Source: an uncultured Chitinophagaceae bacterium
GTDB taxonomy: Bacteria > Bacteroidota > Bacteroidia > Chitinophagales > Chitinophagaceae
Direction: 5' to 3'
Length of the DNA: 64,000 bases
Assembly (NCBI GenBank): GCA_937981995.1
Contig: CALJNC010000012.1
Location: forward strand, 1 to 64,000
Position 1 is the first letter of the stretch, and every line of letters starts with the position of its first letter. The translations under genes were made by a program, and so were the position numbers. Under the pieces are notes generated by a model. That model ran no database searches. It was not told where the DNA came from and saw only the letters and a program-made list of their open reading frames with translations. Shown piece after piece: positions 18,129 to 26,182 of this stretch.

Positions 18129-18131
18129 AAA

Positions 18132-18890
18132 TCAAATATTCACAGCAAGCTTTTTCATTCTATTTGCTTCTTCTTTTCCAAGAAATTTATCAATTAATTT
18201 ATGACCTAGATAAATTAAAGGAGTAAGCCCAATGGCCACAATAAATTTATAAACATAATTGACACTAGCTATGGCAAAAACCTGAGCAAATGTCCAATTT
18301 TGGCCAATATAAAAAGCTATAAATAATACTACAAAACTGTCAACCGCCTGTGATACTAGTGTTGATCCGGTTGCTCTTAGCCATACCATTTTATCACCCG
18401 TTGCCTTTTTTATTTTATGAAAAACCAATACGTCTAAAATTTGACCAAGCAGAAAAGCCACAAGGCTGCCAATAATAATCCAAAGTCCTTGTCCCATAAT
18501 TACTTTAAAGGCTAGTTGAGCATTGGGTACACCCTGTGCTTTATAAGTATCTTGCCACCAAGTAGCCGGTGTTAATTGGATGGCACCATATATTATTATA
18601 AAAGCAAATGAGATAAGAGCAACACTTAAATACGAAAGGAATTTCACACCTTTCATGCCATAATATTCATTTATTATATCCGTCATGATAAAAACAACGG
18701 GCCAAAGCAATACGCCTGCAGTAAGGTTGAAACTTAAATTGTTTTCGCAAAAAAGTGAGAAATAGGTAGCTTGCAAACCGAGGGTTTCTTCCAATGAGAA
18801 TATTTTGCCACCTATCATTTCTGCGATAATCGCATTGGCTATAAAGAAGCCTCCAAGTATAAAAAACAACTTCGTTTTTTTATCGAACAT
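18132..18890 (-). CDS. Queuosine precursor transporter (YhhQ/VUT family)
   Basis: 252 residues with about six transmembrane helices. Family landmarks are FFIANAIIAEMIGGKIF at the start, GVLLWPVVFIMTDIINEYYG in the second helix pair, and SQAVDSFVVLFIAFYIGQ near the C-terminus. Members import queuine, preQ1 or preQ0 for the wobble modification of tRNAs with GUN anticodons. No preQ1 riboswitch is visible upstream, and no other queuosine genes occur in the window. It is adjacent to the enoyl-CoA hydratase gene, which has no obvious link. Confidence 0.92.
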   Translation of the reverse strand: MFDKKTKLFFILGGFFIANAIIAEMIGGKIFSLEETLGLQATYFSLFCENNLSFNLTAGVLLWPVVFIMTDIINEYYGMKGVKFLSYLSVALISFAFIIIYGAIQLTPATWWQDTYKAQGVPNAQLAFKVIMGQGLWIIIGSLVAFLLGQILDVLVFHKIKKATGDKMVWLRATGSTLVSQAVDSFVVLFIAFYIGQNWTFAQVFAIASVNYVYKFIVAIGLTPLIYLGHKLIDKFLGKEEANRMKKLAVNI

Positions 18891-18994
18891 TGCATCTAAG
18901 ATAGAATAAAATTAAAAAATATTTTTTTACATTAAACTATGATGAAAAGTAGGAGTCGAACTATACATTCGTAAAACTTAAAAAAATATAAACT

Positions 18995-19441
18995 ATGAAA
19001 AAAATGATTTTAGCAGCATTCGTATGTTGCGCACTAGCCTTTGACATGCAAGCCCAGTCTAATTACAAAGTAATAACTATTGTAGAATCTATTGTACCAG
19101 GTGGCGTAGGCCGGTCAAGAATGGTAGAAGAGAAGTCTCCATTAGACCATACTGGATTTACAACAGAACGTACTGATGGTAAAAAAAGTAAACAAAGAGA
19201 TGTAAAAAGAGGCGATGCCAAAGTGGACAGATTTGCTGAAACTAAATTGCTTAACTTTTACAGCATGGTAGGAATTAATTTCCAGAACGTAGCTTCTAAT
19301 GACGCTTTGATTTCTTCTAAAATTAATCAAATGGCTCAGGATGGCTGGAACTTGAAATTTGTAACAAGTGGTGTTGAAAGTGATTCGGGTAAAGGAGATG
19401 GAAAAGGAATCTTTATAACTCGATTGATTTTTACTAAATAA
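18995..19441 (+). CDS. Small secreted protein with DUF4177-like C-terminal segment
   Basis: 148 residues. A signal peptide (MKKMILAAFVCCALAFDMQAQ) precedes a basic middle region. The C-terminal segment INQMAQDGWNLKFVTSGVES ends in GIFITRLIFTK. That ending resembles the DUF4177 pattern, in which a short helix with DGW is followed by two strands. Function is unknown. The gene is followed by a strong terminator shared with fabG. Confidence 0.7.
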   Translation: MKKMILAAFVCCALAFDMQAQSNYKVITIVESIVPGGVGRSRMVEEKSPLDHTGFTTERTDGKKSKQRDVKRGDAKVDRFAETKLLNFYSMVGINFQNVASNDALISSKINQMAQDGWNLKFVTSGVESDSGKGDGKGIFITRLIFTK

Positions 19442-19460
19442 ATTTTCTTTATAAAATAAA

Positions 19461-19491
19461 AAAGGAGGTTGATTATTCAACCTCCTTTTTT
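19461..19491. terminator. Bidirectional terminator between the small secreted gene and fabG
   Basis: AAAAGGAGGTTGA / TCAACCTCCTTTT forms a long stem flanked by an A-run and a T-run. It lies between two convergent genes. Confidence 0.92.
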
Positions 19492-19510
19492 TATTGAATT
19501 ATTTGTTCCT

Positions 19511-20266
19511 TTAGATAAGCAATCCACCACTTACATTAATGGTATCACCTGTAATGTAATTAGCCATATCACTACCTAAAAACACACAAACGTTTGCTAT
19601 GTCCTCCGCTTGACCAAAGCGCTTCAATGGAATTGCCTCTTTGTATTTATCGGCTCCTTCGCCATCTTTTAAGTAAGACGTCATATCGGTTTCTACAAAG
19701 CCAGGAGCAATTGCATTGCAACGTACATTACGGCTGCCTAATTCTTTGGCTATGCTTTTTGTAAAACCAATTACACCTGCCTTACTTGCAGCATAAGAAC
19801 TTTGACCAGCGTTGCCCATCATACCTATAACCGAGCTCATATTAATAATAGAACCATTACGAGCTTTCATCATGGGGCGCATTACTTGTTTGGTCATATT
19901 AAATACACTTTTCAAATTAATTGCCATTACGTCATCCCATTGCTCCTCGGTCATGCGCATAAGTAAATTATCTTTTGAGATACCGGCATTGTTTACCAAG
20001 ATGTCAATTTTTTCAAAGTCTTCTTGTACGTTTTTTATAAGTGCCTCACAATCTGCCATTTCACCGGCATTGCTGCGGTACCCCTTGGATTTTACCCCTA
20101 AGTCGGCACACTTTTTTTCTATAACGTTAGCTAGTTCGGCACTGCGATCACTTACGTACGTAAAAGCAACGTTGCATCCTTGCTCAGCAAATTTTAATAC
20201 GATGCCTTCGCCAATTCCTCGGCTCCCACCGGTTACGATTGCTACTTTGTTTTCTAGTAATTTCAT
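19511..20266 (-). CDS. fabG: 3-oxoacyl-ACP reductase
   Basis: 251 residues, a classical short-chain dehydrogenase. The NADPH-binding glycine motif is TGGSRGIGEG, the structural motif is NNAGIS, and the catalytic Ser-Tyr-Lys set lies in NMSSVIGMMG and SSYAASKAG. The C-terminal PGFVETDMT and YITGDTINVSGG segments match FabG closely. It reduces 3-oxoacyl-ACP in fatty-acid elongation in the cytoplasm. No other fatty-acid synthesis gene is adjacent, so it stands apart from the usual fab cluster. Confidence 0.93.
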   Translation of the reverse strand: MKLLENKVAIVTGGSRGIGEGIVLKFAEQGCNVAFTYVSDRSAELANVIEKKCADLGVKSKGYRSNAGEMADCEALIKNVQEDFEKIDILVNNAGISKDNLLMRMTEEQWDDVMAINLKSVFNMTKQVMRPMMKARNGSIINMSSVIGMMGNAGQSSYAASKAGVIGFTKSIAKELGSRNVRCNAIAPGFVETDMTSYLKDGEGADKYKEAIPLKRFGQAEDIANVCVFLGSDMANYITGDTINVSGGLLI

Positions 20267-20348
20267 ATTTTTTATTAATTAAGTTGTTTTTTTCTTCTTC
20301 CAAATAAGATGTAATATATAACCACCCTAAAATTCCATGAACAATAAG

Positions 20349-20528
20349 TCACAGAATGGAGCCATGTTTTCTCCATGATAAGATGAGCGCTATAATCGTT
20401 CCAATACCTATCCCACCACCTCGTGTAACGTTTCTTGCTGTGTTTGAAGTTTCTTCTACTAATTCATTTTGACCAAAACAAATCATGGAAACAGATAGGA
20501 GAAATAATAAGGGGGCTATTTTTTTCAT
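20349..20528 (-). CDS. 59-residue secreted or membrane micro-protein
   Basis: The frame opens with an ATG at 20526-20528 and stops at TGA (20349-20351). It starts MKKIAPLLFLLSVSMICFGQ, a textbook signal peptide. A short polar stretch (ELVEETSNTARNVTR) is followed by one hydrophobic segment, GGGIGIGTIIALILSW, and a basic end. A signal sequence followed by a single membrane span is coherent and unlikely by chance. It lies alone between fabG and tag on the same strand. Function is unknown. Confidence 0.6.
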   Translation of the reverse strand: MKKIAPLLFLLSVSMICFGQNELVEETSNTARNVTRGGGIGIGTIIALILSWRKHGSIL

Positions 20529-20552
20529 AGGTACAAATATAAGGTGAGCAAT

Positions 20553-21110
20553 TTATACTTTTTTATATCGAAAACAATCTGTTGTATGATCATTTACAAT
20601 ACCTATTGCCTGTAAATAAGCATACACAATTACTGAACCTACAAATTTAAATCCGTACTGTTTTAAATCCATACTGATTTGGTCGCTTAGCTCCGTTTGG
20701 GCTGGAATTTCTTGGTGCTTTTTCCAAGTGTTTGTAATCGTTTTCCCATCAGTAAAGGACCAGATATATTTATCAAAACTGCCAAACTCCTGTCTGATGC
20801 CTATGAATGCTTGCGCATTGGTAATAGAAGCCCGAATTTTTAATTTGTTACGAATAATCGTTTCGTCTTGCATGAGCTCTTCTACCTTAGCTTTTTTATA
20901 TTGTGCAATTTTTCTATAATTAAAAGAATCAAATGCTTTTCTGAAATTTTCTCTCCGATATAAAATCATTTTCCAAGTTAGCCCCGCTTGAAAGTTTTCT
21001 AATAATAAGAATTCAAATAATTTTTTATCATCATGCAATGGGACGCCCCATTCTGTGTCATGATAATCCGCTTCTTGTTGATCCTTTGTAGCCCAAAAAC
21101 ACCTACGCAT
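20553..21110 (-). CDS. tag: DNA-3-methyladenine glycosylase I
   Basis: 185 residues from the ATG at 21110, matching the usual length of about 185-190. An in-frame ATG at 21185 would add 25 very charged residues (starting MPEDSKEEYEKREKKRKE) that Tag proteins lack, so I prefer the inner start. Tag removes 3-methyladenine from alkylated DNA. The zinc-binding residues are visible: Cys in RRCFW, His in YHDTEWG, and His and Cys in NDHTTDCFR. The substrate-pocket segment FQAGLTWKMILYRRENFRKAF is also intact. Confidence 0.93.
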   Translation of the reverse strand: MRRCFWATKDQQEADYHDTEWGVPLHDDKKLFEFLLLENFQAGLTWKMILYRRENFRKAFDSFNYRKIAQYKKAKVEELMQDETIIRNKLKIRASITNAQAFIGIRQEFGSFDKYIWSFTDGKTITNTWKKHQEIPAQTELSDQISMDLKQYGFKFVGSVIVYAYLQAIGIVNDHTTDCFRYKKV

Positions 21111-21249
21111 ACCATCGTCAACAAATGCATTCTCTTTTCGCTTCTTTTCTCTTTTTTCGTATTCTTCTTTGCTATCCTCTGGCATATATAATTATCTATA
21201 GTACCTAACCATTTGCAGGAAAGGGTGAACTAATGTCGTTAAGTTTTAA

Positions 21250-21609
21250 CTATCTATCTGAGTGTAAAGCCACGCGGTTGCCCTCTGTATCTACTATAAA
21301 GGCATAATAACCTACCTCTGATGATATTAAGGTTTTAGGCACGATCACTCTGCCGCCACATTGGGCTGCACGATCTAGTATAAGGTTTAAATCAGGATTA
21401 GCATTGAGGTATAATAATGAACCTGCGCCCGAAGGAATATAGCCTTCGCCAAAACAAATGGCGCCACTTACTTTACCATCAAATGCAGGAAAGAATGCCA
21501 TTTTGTAGGATTGAATTTCGGTAATTTCCAATTTCATATCGAAAATTGTCTCATAGAATTTGAGTGCCCTATCAAAATCACTAACAGGAATCTCAAACCA
21601 ACTAACCAT
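21250..21609 (-). CDS. VOC-family (glyoxalase/bleomycin-resistance fold) protein
   Basis: 119 residues from the ATG at 21609, which yields the typical opening MVSWFEIPVSDFDRALKFYE. A GTG at 21627 would add 6 residues. The two beta-alpha-beta-beta-beta units expected of the fold are visible, the second beginning at LLYLNANPDLNLILDRAAQCGG. Many homologues are annotated as enzymes of unknown substrate. The pairing with copA downstream on the same strand is probably accidental. Confidence 0.85.
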   Translation of the reverse strand: MVSWFEIPVSDFDRALKFYETIFDMKLEITEIQSYKMAFFPAFDGKVSGAICFGEGYIPSGAGSLLYLNANPDLNLILDRAAQCGGRVIVPKTLISSEVGYYAFIVDTEGNRVALHSDR

Positions 21610-21696
21610 ATTTTTTTCTGTTGCCACCCTTTAATCTTTGTTTATTCTGATGGCTAAAATACTACCCATGAGCCGAAGTGCGAAATGAAATCAAGC

Positions 21697-23817
21697 TCAG
21701 CTTACTTTCTTGTAGCGTAAACGTAGTGAATTGACTATCAGCACTACATCGCTTAGTGCCATAATACCTGCACCAAAAGTGGGTGTAAGAAAACCAAATG
21801 CGGCTACTGGTATAGCAACAATATTATAAAAAAATGCCCAAAATAGATTTTGCTTAATGGTAAGGAATGTATGTTTTCCAAGCCCTATAGCCTCTGGCAA
21901 GGCGAGTAAAGAGTTTTTGGTTAATACTACATCAGCACTTTGCATTGCTATTTGGCTTGCCTCGCTAAATGAAATGCCAATATCTGCTTGGGTAAGTGCT
22001 GGGCTATCATTTATGCCGTCGCCCACCATGGCTATGCCACCATTTTTTGATAATTCTTTTATAGCTTCAAGTTTTTCGGATGGAAGTTTTTCAGCCAGTA
22101 CTTTTTTTATGCCTAGCTCTTTTGCTACTTGTTGGCATTTTTCTTTTCTGTCTCCAGATAAAAGGCTTACAGTATATCCTTTTTGCTGAAGCATTTTAAT
22201 TACCACTTTGGCTTCGTGTCTAATTTCATCTTCAAAATCAATCCAGCCTAAAAGCTTTCCATTTTTTATAACAAATAAATCATGGCGTTCGCTGGTCAAT
22301 CTTTTTACCAAACGGTAAGATCCTATTTCAATAAAATCTCCTTGTAGCGTTTTTCCTTTTAGGCCTATTCCTTTTTTTTCTTCGGTAGATTCATAGGTCA
22401 AATCATACTTGGACCAATTTTGCAAAATGCTTTTAGCAATTGGGTGAGAAGATGTTTTTTCTAATCCGGCGACTAATGATTTAAAATCTTCTTCGCTTAC
22501 GGTACTATCATAAATTCTAAACTCTCCAATTTTTAAATTGCCAGTAGTAAGCGTTCCTGTTTTATCAAAAACGATATGTTTTAAGTTTGTAAAGTGCTCA
22601 AGAGTTTCTCCACTTTTTACAAGTATTCCGTTACGTGCAGCACGTCCCATGCCAACCATTACAGCGGCCGGGGTGGCTAATCCCATGGCGCAAGGGCATG
22701 CAATAACTAATACGGCTATGGTGCGCATCATGCTTTGAGCAAAAGCAATATCCGCATAAAAATAATTTACTAAAAAGGTTATTATAGCTATCAGTAAAAC
22801 AAGTGGCACAAAAACGGCGCTTATTTTATCGGCTAATTTTTGCATGGCAGGCTTGGTACTTTGTGCCTTATGCACTATAGCTATAATTTGCGATAAGGCT
22901 GTATCGTTACCAATTTCTGTTGCTTGCATTCTAAAGGAGCCATCTTCTACCAAGGTGCCTCCTGTTACATGACTTTTTTCTTCTTTAGAAGTTGGTAAAC
23001 TTTCACCAGTCATCATGCTTTCATTTACCTGTGCCGTACCAGAAAGTAGCACCCCATCGGTGGGTACTTTATCACCCGTATTTACTTGAAGAATGTCACC
23101 AACTTTTATTTCATTATTTTGTATTTCTGTAATAGACTCTTTACCCATTGAATCTTTTAATACAAGCTTCGCAATTGTTTTTTGCAATGAGACTAATTCG
23201 GTAAGTGCGGTGGCGGTAGTTTTTACCGTTCTTTCTTCAAGAAAATTACCTAAAAGAACAAGGGTTACTATAGATGCGCATGTTTCAAAAAATAAATAAT
23301 CTTGAACAGCTTCTTGATAGAAAATCCAACCGATTATACTGTAAAAAAAAGCTGCACTTGCCCCTATAAAAACAAGTACGTCCATATTGGGTAATCGATT
23401 GCGCAGGGAGCGTAAAGCGCTTTTGCCAAAATGTAAAACACAAATAATATAGACAGGGAGGCAAAGAATAAACTGAACAAAAGGCTTATGTAATGGCTCC
23501 CAACTAATAAACATATGCGCTATTAGGGGTAGCCAACAAGTTAAGCTTATAATGAGGTATAACTTGCTTTTGCTATGCGTATGATTGTGTACGGCATGCG
23601 CATCTGTAGGCTCAGTTATGGGTGGGTACCCTAATTTTTTAAGTCCGGCTAAAATTTCTTTACTATCGGTAGATGAAGGAGGAGTAAAGGCTAATTCTCC
23701 CGTAGTAGGATTGGCAAGAATATCTGTAACACCTTGTTTTTCAAGGTGTTTTTGTATTGTAAGGGCACAATTTCCACAGGTCATGCCTTCTACTTTACAA
23801 GATATTTGCTCACTCAT
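21697..23817 (-). CDS. copA: Copper-transporting P1B-type ATPase
   Basis: 706 residues. One N-terminal heavy-metal domain carries GMTCGNC (CxxC). Eight predicted membrane segments follow, with the ion-binding CPC in VIACPCAMGLATP. The phosphorylation loop is DKTGTLTTG with Asp as acceptor, the HP motif is SSHPIA, and the hinge is GDGINDSPAL. The C-terminal ALSDVVLIVNSLRLRYKK resembles the Cu(I) signature of CopA proteins. It exports Cu(I) from the cytoplasm. A His-containing linker (AHAVHNHTHSKS) follows the metal domain. No copper chaperone or regulator gene is adjacent. The gene is divergent from the dockerin-protein pair. Confidence 0.93.
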   Translation of the reverse strand: MSEQISCKVEGMTCGNCALTIQKHLEKQGVTDILANPTTGELAFTPPSSTDSKEILAGLKKLGYPPITEPTDAHAVHNHTHSKSKLYLIISLTCWLPLIAHMFISWEPLHKPFVQFILCLPVYIICVLHFGKSALRSLRNRLPNMDVLVFIGASAAFFYSIIGWIFYQEAVQDYLFFETCASIVTLVLLGNFLEERTVKTTATALTELVSLQKTIAKLVLKDSMGKESITEIQNNEIKVGDILQVNTGDKVPTDGVLLSGTAQVNESMMTGESLPTSKEEKSHVTGGTLVEDGSFRMQATEIGNDTALSQIIAIVHKAQSTKPAMQKLADKISAVFVPLVLLIAIITFLVNYFYADIAFAQSMMRTIAVLVIACPCAMGLATPAAVMVGMGRAARNGILVKSGETLEHFTNLKHIVFDKTGTLTTGNLKIGEFRIYDSTVSEEDFKSLVAGLEKTSSHPIAKSILQNWSKYDLTYESTEEKKGIGLKGKTLQGDFIEIGSYRLVKRLTSERHDLFVIKNGKLLGWIDFEDEIRHEAKVVIKMLQQKGYTVSLLSGDRKEKCQQVAKELGIKKVLAEKLPSEKLEAIKELSKNGGIAMVGDGINDSPALTQADIGISFSEASQIAMQSADVVLTKNSLLALPEAIGLGKHTFLTIKQNLFWAFFYNIVAIPVAAFGFLTPTFGAGIMALSDVVLIVNSLRLRYKKVS

Positions 23818-23920
23818 TTTATGCTAATTTAACTTGAATCTTTAAGATTGTTTGAATTTTTGAAGTTTTTAGCCAACCCTTTTGGTTTTATAATCGTCTA
23901 TTGGCTAACACTCCCTATTT

Positions 23921-26095
23921 ATGAAAAAAATACTCCTATTTTTAATGGCACTTTTGTGCTTTCAAACTTCCTTTGCTTCCCATGGTACCGCGGCCGAAAT
24001 TTGGTACGAACATGATACCTTAAATACCTATACAGTTCATTATCGTTTGTACAATCAATGCCAAAGTATTCCAGTGCCTCAAACGATGGATTTGTATTAC
24101 AAATCAACCAGTTTAGCCGTTGCACCACAAATGGCCACCCTGACTTTAAACAATTCATATGTTTATAATACTTGTGCGGTTAATGCGTGCATCAGTCCAA
24201 TATCTCCTTTAATAGGTTTTAATATTGGAGAGTATAGTGCAACTGTAACACTTAGTGGTCCGGCCAGCGATTGGTATTTTTATGTTTATTGGCTCAGCAG
24301 ATCTAATACCAGTAATCTAGCTCCAACGACTTTCACAGGGAATTTCATTTATGTGGATGCGACTTTGGATAATTTAAACGTACCCTTCAATAATTCCGTG
24401 GAGGCTTTTGCACCCATTGACTTGGTACAGTTTTTTAATACGCAATCAACGCTTAACTTACCTATGATTGATGCCGATGGTGATTCCATTGCCATAAATT
24501 TTGTAAATCCTAAATCAGGTGGGGCAAATGGTGTGCCAATGAATATTCCTTTTCATCCATCTTATTCTGCAACAAATCCATTTAATTCAACGCCTGCACC
24601 TTTGCTAAATGCTGCAAATGGTGACTTAACCTTGAACACCGCAGCCTTAGGTGGTTATGCAACGGCCTTGCAATTTGACGAATACCGCAACGGAGTTTTA
24701 ATTGCCTCTACCATTAGAGATTATTTATTTTTTTATAACCCTACAGTTAGTAATTCGGCGCCCAGTTTATCAGGCATCAATAACACTACGAATTACGTAA
24801 CGAGTATAGATGTTTGTCCTAGTGCTTCTTTAAATTTTACGATTAATAGTTCTGATCCAGATCTTGGAGATTCAACTTTTATCAATCAAGTTTATATCCC
24901 AGCGGGTGCAACTTTTACAATCAATACAGCTCAAAATCAAGTAGGTACGTTTAATTGGACACCTACTCAAGCAGATGTAAGATCACAGCCTTATGTTATA
25001 AGTTTTAATGTGCGCGATGATAGTTGTGCGCACCAATCGTTTGGATATCAAATCTATGTAAATAATTGTAACCCGGATAGCGTTTGGGCTGGCGATGCAA
25101 ACGCTGATTTTACTTGTGATAATTATGATGTATTAAATATTGGAATTGCAAATGGTCAAACAGGTGCGCTTCGTCCGGGAGCCACTACAAATTGGCAAGC
25201 CGAGTGGTGTCCTAATTGGACAAACAGTTTTGCAAGTAATATCAATTATAAACATGCAGATTGCAATGGTGATGGAACGATTAACAATGCAGATTTAGCG
25301 GCTATAACCGCGAACTATGGAATGATTCATCAGAAAATGAATCAAGTAGGACAGTATAAAACATTAGGTCTTCCTGATTTATATTGTGATGTGCAAAGTG
25401 TGCAAGCTTATAAAGGAAGTACCGTAACTATTCCCGTTATGCTTGGAACTATTGGTTCTGAAATGAATGATTTTTACGGAATATCTGCAACAGTAGAATT
25501 ATTAAATGCACAAACTTCTGTACCCATTGCAGTAAGCAAAAATGTAAGTTGGATAGGAAATGCTACGAACTCATTTGATTTTGAAAAAAGTTTAGCCTCT
25601 AATAAATCTGCCTTCACATTTGTAAGAAATAATCAACAGAACCTTGCGAATCAGCAAGGGCAAATTGGAGAAATTAGTTTTCCAATTGATGCTGTGAGTA
25701 TAACTGGCTCAAAAGTGATTGTTCAGTTTTCGGATATTAAAATGATAAAAAATAACGGCGAAGAAATTACAGATTATAATGTGCTTTCTGATACGTTGGA
25801 AATTTTAGCGCCCAATTCAGTAAACGAGTTTGATCAAAAGAATTTGATTCAGGTTTATCCTAATCCTATATTAAATAAAACAAGTATTCGTATTAATACA
25901 ACCCTATCACAAGATTATAATATTAGCTTATATGATTTGGTAGGACGCGCAGTAAATAAGGATGTATTTAAAGGCAGGCTAACTGCAGGAGAACACGTGA
26001 TAGAATTAGATATGGTAGGAGCAGCCAGTGGTCAGTACATACTTGAAATTAAATCAAACCTAGGAGGCGCCGTACTTCCTTTGCAAAAAAAGTAA
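23921..26095 (+). CDS. T9SS-sorted protein with dockerin-like module, paralogue A
   Basis: 724 residues. The signal peptide (ending SFASHG) leads into the N-terminal module EIWYEHDTLNTYTVHYRLYNQC, seen at the start of many Bacteroidota adhesins. A DADGDS-containing region and a cadherin-like segment (FTINSSDPDLGDS, then NQVGTFNWTPTQADV) follow. Two EF-hand-like halves, GDANADFTCDNYDVLNIG and ADCNGDGTINNADLAAIT, form a type I dockerin-like calcium module. The last roughly 80 residues, from LIQVYPNPI, are a T9SS type A sorting domain. The downstream neighbour is a close paralogue. Cell-surface adhesion or scaffold assembly is the likely role; no enzyme motif is present. Confidence 0.88.
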   Translation: MKKILLFLMALLCFQTSFASHGTAAEIWYEHDTLNTYTVHYRLYNQCQSIPVPQTMDLYYKSTSLAVAPQMATLTLNNSYVYNTCAVNACISPISPLIGFNIGEYSATVTLSGPASDWYFYVYWLSRSNTSNLAPTTFTGNFIYVDATLDNLNVPFNNSVEAFAPIDLVQFFNTQSTLNLPMIDADGDSIAINFVNPKSGGANGVPMNIPFHPSYSATNPFNSTPAPLLNAANGDLTLNTAALGGYATALQFDEYRNGVLIASTIRDYLFFYNPTVSNSAPSLSGINNTTNYVTSIDVCPSASLNFTINSSDPDLGDSTFINQVYIPAGATFTINTAQNQVGTFNWTPTQADVRSQPYVISFNVRDDSCAHQSFGYQIYVNNCNPDSVWAGDANADFTCDNYDVLNIGIANGQTGALRPGATTNWQAEWCPNWTNSFASNINYKHADCNGDGTINNADLAAITANYGMIHQKMNQVGQYKTLGLPDLYCDVQSVQAYKGSTVTIPVMLGTIGSEMNDFYGISATVELLNAQTSVPIAVSKNVSWIGNATNSFDFEKSLASNKSAFTFVRNNQQNLANQQGQIGEISFPIDAVSITGSKVIVQFSDIKMIKNNGEEITDYNVLSDTLEILAPNSVNEFDQKNLIQVYPNPILNKTSIRINTTLSQDYNISLYDLVGRAVNKDVFKGRLTAGEHVIELDMVGAASGQYILEIKSNLGGAVLPLQKK

Positions 26096-26182
26096 TAACA
26101 ACGAATACATGTTAAGAGAACGCCGATGTTTTGGGAATTTCTTGAAAACTTGTATTTTTCGTAATAATAAAATATCCCTCTC

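Noticed and set aside
21111-21185. 25-residue charged extension of Tag
   Set aside because: Tag proteins begin at the zinc-binding RRCFW segment, so the inner ATG is favoured.
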